NCBI GenBank assembly: GCA_030615975.1
Contig: JAUWYH010000022.1
Span: forward strand, 1 to 12,692
Length of the DNA stretch: 12,692 nucleotides
DNA from: Candidatus Aminicenantota bacterium
GTDB lineage: Bacteria > Acidobacteriota > Aminicenantia > Aminicenantales > Aminicenantaceae
Direction of reading: 5' to 3'
Positions 7,478 to 12,692 of the stretch are shown here, in pieces. Position 1 is the stretch's first letter. The number at the start of each line of letters is the position of its first letter. The position numbers and the translations under genes are program-made. The notes below the pieces were generated by a model that was not told the DNA's origin, made no database searches, and worked only from the letters and a program-made list of their open reading frames with translations.

Positions 7478-9346
7478 ATGGAAACAAAAAGTAAAGGAAA
7501 AACATCCAAGCATCCAGTTAAAAAAGCCAAGATCTCTCCCCCAAAAATCCAACTCAGGGAGGGAATGAGTTTAAAAGATCTCTCTGAGAAAATGGAGGTC
7601 AAATCTAAAGACCTCATCCATAAACTTATTAATAAGGGACTTCAAGTAAGTGTCAACGATATAGTCAATCAGAGTTTAATCGAGTTAATTTCTCAAGAAT
7701 TCGGTTTTGAAATAGAATTGATTTCGATCGAAGAAGAAATGCGAATCCAGGCTGAGAGTCAATCAAAAAAACTTATCGTCAGACCTCCCGTAGTGACCAT
7801 GATGGGCCATGTTGACCATGGAAAAACAACTCTTCTGGATGCCATCAGACACTCAAATTTAGTCGGAAGAGAATCTGGAGGTATCACCCAACATATTGGT
7901 GCTTACAGAGTCTTTTACAAAAACCGGCCCATAACTTTCATCGATACTCCAGGCCATGAGGCCTTTACCAAATTGAGAGCTCGTGGCGCTAAGATGACGG
8001 ATATAGTTGTTCTCGTTGTTGCTGCGGACGATGGAGTGATGCCTCAAACAAGAGAAGCCATCAACCATGCAAAGGCAGCCGGGGTCCCAATGATAGTGGC
8101 TATAAATAAAATTGATAAACTTGAGGGAGATTCAGAGAAGGTTAAACAACAGCTTTCCAAAGAAGGACTACTTGTCGAAGAATGGGGAGGAGACGTTATA
8201 TGTGTGGAAGTCTCAGCCAAAGAAAAGACGAACTTAGAGGAACTTCTAGAAATGATACTTCTCCTCAGCGATGTCATCGAAATAAAAGCTAACCCTAAAG
8301 TTATGGCTCAGGGAGTTATCCTCGAGGCCCGTTTAGATACAAAAAAGGGGCCTGTGGCGACTGTGATTATACAATTTGGAACACTAAGGCAAAGAGAAGC
8401 TTTTATTTCCGGGACATGCTATGGAAAAGTAAGAGCCCTATTTGATGAAAATGGAAAAGCTATGAAAGAAGCAGAGCCATCTACGCCTGTAGAAGTGCTC
8501 GGTTTTTCCGATGTTCCTTCAGCTGGGGATTTTTTTCAAGCTGTCTCTAATTTCAACACGGCCAAAAAAGTCGTCCAGCACCGGCTTTCTCAGATAAAAA
8601 AAGAAGAGCCTCAAAGGCCTGAACGCCTCACTTTAGACGATTTTTTCAAAAAAATCGAAGAAGGAAAGATCAAAGAACTTCCTCTAATTATCAAGGCTGA
8701 TGTCCATGGCTCTGTAGAAGTCCTCACCGATATCCTTCCTGATCTGAGCAGTGATCTAGCTATAAAAGTTAGAGATAAAATAGAGATAAAAGATAAAGCC
8801 AGGGCAGAAATAAATCAAGAAAAAGTCAAAATAAAAATCATTCACTCCGCTACAGGACAAATCACTGAATCGGATGTACTCCTGGCCTCAGCCTCCAATG
8901 CTATAATCATTGGCTATAATACTAAACCAAGTCAAAAAATTCTTGATCTTGCCAAGGAAGAAAATGTAGAAATCAGAAGTTACAATGTGATTTATCAATT
9001 AACCGAAGACATCAAGAAAGCTTTGACTGGAATGCTCGAACCTGTGCTGAAAGAGACATACTTGGGAAGAGCTGAAATCAGAAGAATCTTCAATATTCCA
9101 AAAGTTGGGGCTATAGCCGGTTGTTATGTTTTGGATGGTAAAATAGCGCGAAATGCAGAAATCAGAGTCATAAGAGATGACGAGGTGATCCATCTAGGCC
9201 GAATCGCCTCCCTAAAGCATCTTAAAGAGAATGTGACAGAAGTAAAGAAAGATTACGAATGCGGAATCAGTCTTGAAAAATATAAAGAAATTCAAGAGGG
9301 CGATATTATAGAGGCGTTCATAACCGAAAAAGTAAAGCAAGGTTAA
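7478..9346 (+). CDS. infB: Translation initiation factor IF-2, short N-terminal form
   Basis: IF-2 is the GTPase that places initiator fMet-tRNA on the 30S subunit and promotes subunit joining. After a Lys-rich head of about 25 residues comes one IF2_N-type helical module (about 28-82). The GTPase domain follows, with G1 GHVDHGKT (110-117), GGITQHIGAY (G2 region), G3 DTPGH (156-160), G4 NKID (210-213) and G5 SAK (246-248). Domain II, the linker (RLTLDDFFKKIEEGK) and domains III-IV complete the C-terminus. At 622 residues it lacks the long low-complexity head common in IF-2, many of which are 700-900 residues. The ATG at 7478 has only a weak AGG 9 bases upstream. The gene is co-directional with nusA and ylxP and is presumably transcribed from the nusA promoter. 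Identification is certain. Confidence 0.97.
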   Translation: METKSKGKTSKHPVKKAKISPPKIQLREGMSLKDLSEKMEVKSKDLIHKLINKGLQVSVNDIVNQSLIELISQEFGFEIELISIEEEMRIQAESQSKKLIVRPPVVTMMGHVDHGKTTLLDAIRHSNLVGRESGGITQHIGAYRVFYKNRPITFIDTPGHEAFTKLRARGAKMTDIVVLVVAADDGVMPQTREAINHAKAAGVPMIVAINKIDKLEGDSEKVKQQLSKEGLLVEEWGGDVICVEVSAKEKTNLEELLEMILLLSDVIEIKANPKVMAQGVILEARLDTKKGPVATVIIQFGTLRQREAFISGTCYGKVRALFDENGKAMKEAEPSTPVEVLGFSDVPSAGDFFQAVSNFNTAKKVVQHRLSQIKKEEPQRPERLTLDDFFKKIEEGKIKELPLIIKADVHGSVEVLTDILPDLSSDLAIKVRDKIEIKDKARAEINQEKVKIKIIHSATGQITESDVLLASASNAIIIGYNTKPSQKILDLAKEENVEIRSYNVIYQLTEDIKKALTGMLEPVLKETYLGRAEIRRIFNIPKVGAIAGCYVLDGKIARNAEIRVIRDDEVIHLGRIASLKHLKENVTEVKKDYECGISLEKYKEIQEGDIIEAFITEKVKQG

Positions 9347-9367
9347 AAGCCGAGCGATTTTTCTTCT

Positions 9368-9649
9368 ATGGTTATAGGTTTTCTATTCTTAGATATTTAC
9401 CTTCCCTGCTGTCATTCTTTAAAGGAAAAAAGGAAAAGGTTACAGAGTATCAGAGATCGATTCAAGAATAAACATAATGTCGCGTTTGCAGAACTCGAGT
9501 ATCAGAACAAATGGCAGAGAACAAGAATAGGAATGGTTACTCTCAACACCGAAAAAAAGGTTGTGGAGAGCTTATTTCACAAAATACTCCAAGAATCTGA
9601 AGATACTATAGATGGAGAAATTATTGACTATCAGATTCGTTATTTCTAA
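9368..9649 (+). CDS. ylxP: DUF503 family protein (YlxP-like)
   Basis: This 93-residue protein matches the DUF503/YlxP family, small ferredoxin-fold-like proteins found between infB and rbfA in many bacteria and of uncertain biochemical role. Recognisable features are the N-terminal hydrophobic strand, the segment SLKEKRKRLQSIRDRFKNKH (about 17-36), AFAELEYQNKWQRTRIG (residues 39-55) and a C-terminal strand. Length and position agree with the family. It starts at ATG 9368, 21 bases after infB, with no clear Shine-Dalgarno sequence. Some annotations link the family to 30S maturation through its neighbours; that is context, not shown by the sequence. A 160-base spacer separates it from rbfA, which is unusual for this cluster. 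Confidence 0.9.
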   Translation: MVIGFLFLDIYLPCCHSLKEKRKRLQSIRDRFKNKHNVAFAELEYQNKWQRTRIGMVTLNTEKKVVESLFHKILQESEDTIDGEIIDYQIRYF

Positions 9650-9809
9650 TTACTTTAAATTTAATATCGTTATACTGCAGATGGCAAGAATAAGCATCAA
9701 AGGATATTATACTGTATTAGATTAATTTGTAGGTCTTGTTTCCCGGATGGGCCTAATAAAGGTGATTTTGCTAATCTAACATACCCAACTAGGCTATCTA
9801 ACTTTTAAA
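9650..9809 (+). promoter_or_regulatory. Intergenic rbfA leader with nested inverted and direct repeats
   Basis: This 160-base spacer interrupts an otherwise tight operon. TTAGATTA (9717-9724) is a perfect inverse of TAATCTAA (9772-9779). Inside that stem AGGTCT (9731-9736) can pair with GGGCCT (9749-9754) using two G-U pairs, or CCC (9742-9744) with GGG (9749-9751). A near-copy of the right arm, GCTATCTAAC (9793-9802 against GCTAATCTAAC at 9770-9780), sits just before the rbfA start and offers an alternative partner. TTATACTG occurs at 9670-9677 and again at 9707-9714; both copies contain a -10-like TATACT, but neither has a good -35. No known riboswitch or tRNA is recognised. A regulatory leader is possible but unproven. 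Confidence 0.35.
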
Positions 9810-10160
9810 ATGAGTGACAGCCGAAGACAAAAAAGAGTTTCCAGTTTAATAAAAGAAGAACTCGGGCGCCTTCTTATTGAACTCATTCAAGACTCAATCT
9901 CAGGGTTAATTACCATAACAAGGGTGGAAATGAGCAAGGATCTGAAAACAGCCTACGTCTTTATAAGTCTGTTTGCTTGTAGAGAAAAAGAGAAGATTCT
10001 TGATCTTTTAGAAAGAAGAAAAGGATTTCTCAGAAAGTCTATTGCTTCTAAAACAAAATTAAAGTATAATCCTCTGCTAATTTTTTCTCTAGATGAAACG
10101 TCTGATTATGAAGAACGAATTGATAAAATAATAAAAAATATGAGAAAAAATGAAAGATGA
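9810..10160 (+). CDS. rbfA: 30S ribosome-binding factor RbfA
   Basis: RbfA is a KH-fold protein that binds the 30S subunit and aids late maturation of the 5' end of 16S rRNA. The 116 residues show the usual order: a basic N-terminus (SDSRRQKRVSSLIKEELGRL), then ITITRVEMSKDLKTAYVFISL and a helix. The C-terminal strand LKYNPLLIFSLDETSDYEERI matches the family's R/K-x-x-P-x-L-x-F-x-x-D pattern (residues about 84-104). It starts at ATG 9810 with no Shine-Dalgarno sequence (the upstream bases are CTAACTTTTAAA), despite being 160 bases from the previous gene, so coupling cannot explain its translation. It overlaps nrnA by 11 bases, suggesting coupled translation of the next gene. The assignment rests on sequence pattern and on position between ylxP and nrnA. 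Confidence 0.93.
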   Translation: MSDSRRQKRVSSLIKEELGRLLIELIQDSISGLITITRVEMSKDLKTAYVFISLFACREKEKILDLLERRKGFLRKSIASKTKLKYNPLLIFSLDETSDYEERIDKIIKNMRKNER

Positions 10161-11133
10161 TCTCATTGATTTAATAAGCAAAAAGATAATAGAAAGCCGA
10201 CGAATCGTTATCACTTCCCATTTAAGACCGGATGGAGACTCTATATGTACAAGTCTTGCTTTATATTTCATGGGCGAATTCTTAGGGAAGGAAATGGCTA
10301 TTATTAATAAAGATAAAACACCTTTTCCTTTCAAACATTTCCCTGACAGTGAAAAAATCAAAATTGGACAGATTCCTTCACAGAGCTTTGATATGGTCAT
10401 TCTACTTGAGTGTGCAAATGTTTCCCGCTCGGGTCAGAAAAACTTAGAGAATTATTTTATGGTCAATATAGATCACCACTATTCCAACGATTACTATGCC
10501 GATATAGATTGGGTAGATCCCGAGGCCTCTGCGGTTGCTGAGATGATCTATGCCCTCGGAGAAAAATTAAAAATCTCTTTTTCCCCCAGGATAGCTGATC
10601 ATCTCTACTGTGGCATTATCTCCGATACAGGATCATTCCAGTTTTCAAACACTAAAGCGAAATCTTTTGAGACTTGTTATAAATTGATCAATCATGGCGC
10701 TGACCCTATTGGAGTATCTAATCGTATGTTCAACAACAATCCACCGGAAAAAATTAAACTCTTAGGACAAGTTCTCTCCACTCTTCAAATGAATGATAAA
10801 GGAAACATTGCCATCATCACTATGTTCAAGAAATACTTGGATTCTTTGAATTTAAAAGAGATAGACACTGAGGACATCACAACCCTCGCTCGTTCTATCA
10901 AAGGAGTGGAGATGGTTCTTTTTTTCAAAGAAATAAAGAAAGATTCTTTTAGAGTCAGCCTCCGTTCAAAAGGTGCGGCTAATGCCGCTTTTATTGCTGA
11001 ATATTTTGAAGGGGGAGGTCATCTACATGCTGCGGGATTTACAATACATGGGAACTACGAAAATCTACTGAAAGAGATTCCTAAAACAGTGGATAACCTT
11101 ATCATTGTGCAAGCCCGAAAAAAAAGGCCCTAA
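10150..11133 (+). CDS. nrnA: DHH-family nanoRNase / pAp phosphatase (NrnA-like)
   Basis: This cytoplasmic DHH-DHHA1 phosphoesterase probably degrades 2-5-nucleotide RNAs and dephosphorylates 3'-phosphoadenosine 5'-phosphate. Metal-binding motifs in order are motif I HLRPDGDS (His24, Asp28, Asp30), motif II LLECANVSRSG, motif III DHH (108-110) and motif IV GIISDTGSF (Asp159). The C-terminal DHHA1 domain ends with the substrate-binding GGGHLHAAGF (288-297). Motif II carries Glu87 where RecJ and Bacillus NrnA have Asp; I recall Glu in other bacterial members, so activity is probably kept. The 327-residue length fits NrnA and not the longer RecJ. The ATG at 10150 lies inside the end of rbfA (11-base overlap). 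The gene sits in the frequent rbfA-nrnA-truB arrangement. A c-di-AMP phosphodiesterase role is less likely without sensory domains. Confidence 0.92.
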   Translation: MKDDLIDLISKKIIESRRIVITSHLRPDGDSICTSLALYFMGEFLGKEMAIINKDKTPFPFKHFPDSEKIKIGQIPSQSFDMVILLECANVSRSGQKNLENYFMVNIDHHYSNDYYADIDWVDPEASAVAEMIYALGEKLKISFSPRIADHLYCGIISDTGSFQFSNTKAKSFETCYKLINHGADPIGVSNRMFNNNPPEKIKLLGQVLSTLQMNDKGNIAIITMFKKYLDSLNLKEIDTEDITTLARSIKGVEMVLFFKEIKKDSFRVSLRSKGAANAAFIAEYFEGGGHLHAAGFTIHGNYENLLKEIPKTVDNLIIVQARKKRP

Positions 11134-11165
11134 ACCAAAATAAATTTATTAACTTCAATTAATCG

Positions 11166-12107
11166 ATGGACGGCCTTATCCTCATAGATAAACCTCAAAA
11201 TTTTACATCTCATCGTGTCGTAATTGAAATAAGGAAGATTCTAAACATCAAAAAAGTGGGCCATTATGGAACTCTCGATCCCATTGCTACAGGCCTTTTG
11301 GTGATAGCTGTGGGAAAAGCAACCAAGCTTTTTCCTTTGTTTTCTAAAACAGATAAAGTTTATAAAGGGCAAATAAAGTTAGGCTATTCCACCGATACCT
11401 ATGATTCCCAAGGTAAGTTTACTTCATCGGAAAAAAAAGTTTATCCATCTGAAGAGCATCTTCTTGGAATGATGAAAAAATTTGAAGGAGAAACGGATCA
11501 AATTCCACCTCTCTTCTCCGCAAAAAAGTACAAGGGAAAACCTTTATATGCCCTTGCCAGGGAAAAAAAAGAATTCGAGCTTAGATCAAACAAGGTTTTT
11601 ATCCATTTTTTCAGGCTAAAAGCCTATAACCCTCCTTTTATCAGTTTCGCTGTAAAATGTTCTTCAGGAACTTATATTCGATCTCTTGCGCATGATCTAG
11701 GTCAAATCTTTGGTTGTGGAGCTCATCTTTCCCAGCTCACCCGAACAGAAGTGGGAAATTTCAATTTAAAAGATGGATTTTCCTTAGAAAAAATAAAGAG
11801 ATTCACTGAAAAAGGAAAAATAGATGAGTTTTTCATCCCTCTGGAAGTCCTTTTTCCAGAATATCCTAAAATTGTTCTCAAAGAAAACGGTTTGACTCTA
11901 GCAAGAAATGGCAATCTGATTTTTCCCGAAAAAATTTTAACAATATTTCAACAAGAATCCCTCTTTTCTGATACTTCAGAAGAAGAAGAAATTATTTTTA
12001 AATTGTTTAGTATTGAAGGAAAGCTTCTGGCATTGGCAAAAAAAATTCCTGAAAAAAACTGCCTCCATCCTTTCTTAGTCATTGACTCGATAAAAGAAAA
12101 GAAATAA
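11166..12107 (+). CDS. truB: tRNA pseudouridine-55 synthase TruB
   Basis: TruB isomerises U55 in the T-loop of nearly all tRNAs and also acts as a tRNA folding chaperone. The catalytic motif GHYGTLDPIATGLL contains Asp38, matching Asp48 of E. coli, and His33. The flanking LILIDKPQNFTSH, the YKGQIKLGYSTDT segment and SSGTYIRSLAHDLG are further family signatures. The C-terminal third (about 235-313) is PUA-like and contains an acidic insertion SEEEE near residue 275. The 313-residue length equals the usual size. Tyr replaces the more common Thr in GHTGTLDP, a small variation. The ATG at 11166 lies 32 bases after nrnA with no Shine-Dalgarno sequence. ribF and rpsO, which often follow truB, are absent; a transporter gene follows after 10 bases. 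Confidence 0.96.
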   Translation: MDGLILIDKPQNFTSHRVVIEIRKILNIKKVGHYGTLDPIATGLLVIAVGKATKLFPLFSKTDKVYKGQIKLGYSTDTYDSQGKFTSSEKKVYPSEEHLLGMMKKFEGETDQIPPLFSAKKYKGKPLYALAREKKEFELRSNKVFIHFFRLKAYNPPFISFAVKCSSGTYIRSLAHDLGQIFGCGAHLSQLTRTEVGNFNLKDGFSLEKIKRFTEKGKIDEFFIPLEVLFPEYPKIVLKENGLTLARNGNLIFPEKILTIFQQESLFSDTSEEEEIIFKLFSIEGKLLALAKKIPEKNCLHPFLVIDSIKEKK

Positions 12108-12117
12108 TTTAACAGCA

Positions 12118-12692
12118 ATGCAAAATAAAGAATATTTTACTTCCCGCTGGGGAATAATTTTTGCAGGAATTGGAATGGCGGTAGGTACGGGGAACATATG
12201 GCGCTTTCCTCGTATCGTCTCCCAAAATGGAGGTGGGGCATTCATTATTGCTTGGCTTCTTTTCCTGTTCTTGTGGTCTATTCCTCTTCTTATAATTGAA
12301 ATATCCATTGGGAAAAAGACAAGACTGGGTGTTATAGGTTCCTTTGGAAAGATGATGGGCAAAAATTTCGCCTGGATGGGCACTTTTGTTGCTTTCGTCA
12401 CCACTTCTATCATGTTTTATTATTCTGTTGTTACCGGTTGGTGTATAAAGTATTTCTTGGCCACAATTTTTCAAGGATTGATTAAAAAAAACCCCTCAGA
12501 GTTTTGGTATACTTTTACTTCCTCTTGGGAACCAGTCATTTTCCACCTCGCAGCAATCGGGATCGGACCTTTTATCATCCTTTCTGGAGTAGTAAAGGGT
12601 ATAGAAAGAGCCAATAAACTTCTCATTCCCTCCCTCTTTTTTCTTGCCCTTTCTTTTGCCGCCTTCTCTTCTCTTATTTCTATGATTGAGCT
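12118..12692 (+). CDS. Sodium:neurotransmitter symporter (NSS) family transporter, 3'-truncated
   Basis: The frame opens at ATG 12118 and stays open to the end of the window, giving 191 residues of a membrane protein. The start is typical of bacterial NSS proteins (LeuT, TnaT, MhsT): a short cytoplasmic head, then SRWGIIFAGIGMAVGTGNIW and RFP. This is the unwound first helix, whose GxGNIWRFP motif helps bind Na+ and substrate. Helix 2 begins with NGGGAFIIAWLL, and further hydrophobic segments appear at about 95-120 and 140-190. Such transporters import amino acids or related amines with Na+; the substrate cannot be named from this fragment. The gene lies 10 bases after truB with no clear Shine-Dalgarno sequence, so it may be a read-through passenger of the translation cluster. 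The expected full length is about 440-510 residues. Confidence 0.93.
   Translation, partial: MQNKEYFTSRWGIIFAGIGMAVGTGNIWRFPRIVSQNGGGAFIIAWLLFLFLWSIPLLIIEISIGKKTRLGVIGSFGKMMGKNFAWMGTFVAFVTTSIMFYYSVVTGWCIKYFLATIFQGLIKKNPSEFWYTFTSSWEPVIFHLAAIGIGPFIILSGVVKGIERANKLLIPSLFFLALSFAAFSSLISMIE

Noticed and set aside
9717..9779. Possible tRNA or known riboswitch in the ylxP-rbfA spacer
   Set aside because: There is no T-arm GTTCGAATC-like motif and no acceptor stem. It does not match the preQ1, fluoride, c-di-GMP, guanidine or SAM motifs I tried to fit by eye.
9665..9808. 48-codon open stretch ending just before rbfA (product part CRSCFPDGPNKGDF)
   Set aside because: It has no ATG, GTG or TTG start, no Shine-Dalgarno sequence and no recognisable similarity; it ends in TAA two codon lengths short of the rbfA start in another frame.
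11139..11150. Perfect 12-base palindrome AATAAATTTATT between nrnA and truB
   Set aside because: It is purely A+T in an A+T-rich spacer, too short and weak for a terminator, and likely by chance.
12075..12474. Two - strand open frames over the NSS gene start
   Set aside because: The + strand here encodes an unmistakable NSS N-terminus (GTGNIWRFP); the - strand frames are its shadows.
1..12692. Mobile elements, CRISPR array, defence or biosynthetic cluster
   Set aside because: I found no transposase, integrase, spaced repeats or clustered unknown genes; nearly all coding space is housekeeping genes.

Overview
The window is a compact stretch of bacterial chromosome. It is low in G+C (roughly 40% or below by eye) and carries mostly housekeeping genes, all but one on the + strand. 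Gene content is conventional, but the arrangement is not that of Enterobacteria or of Bacillus. Points against those groups are a membrane pyrophosphatase directly before nusA, no rimP or ylxR around nusA-infB, a short-headed IF2, and a neurotransmitter-type symporter directly after truB. Together with sparse Shine-Dalgarno sequences, this fits a deep-branching, probably anaerobic lineage, for example something Aminicenantes-like. That placement is a guess from gene content, not a measurement.

Region 1 (1-3942) holds the 3' part of a subtilisin-like (S8) protease, then recN and miaB in a tight run with gaps of 5-12 bases. A modest hairpin followed by a T-run just after miaB probably ends this transcript. 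Region 2 (3936-4360) holds one small unrecognised gene on the - strand, converging on miaB and diverging from hppA. The divergent spacer carries a plausible sigma70 promoter for hppA.

Region 3 (4361-6325) is hppA, a membrane ion-pumping pyrophosphatase. Its sequence is of the K+-dependent type, with the helix-6 glutamate placed as in Na+-pumping members. Region 4 (6326-12107) is the transcription-translation cluster nusA, infB, ylxP (DUF503), rbfA, nrnA and truB. A near-perfect sigma70 promoter (TTGATA, 17 bases, TATAAT) precedes nusA, which starts with TTG. The cluster joins antitermination, translation initiation, 30S maturation, nanoRNA/pAp degradation and tRNA pseudouridylation. A 160-base gap between ylxP and rbfA contains inverted and direct repeats that could fold in two competing ways. 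Region 5 (12118-12692) is the 5' part of a sodium:neurotransmitter symporter (NSS) gene, cut by the window end.

I see no insertion sequence, prophage, CRISPR array, tRNA or rRNA, and no clear novel multi-gene system. The items most worth a second look are the rbfA leader, the unknown - strand gene, and the reorganised nusA-infB cluster.
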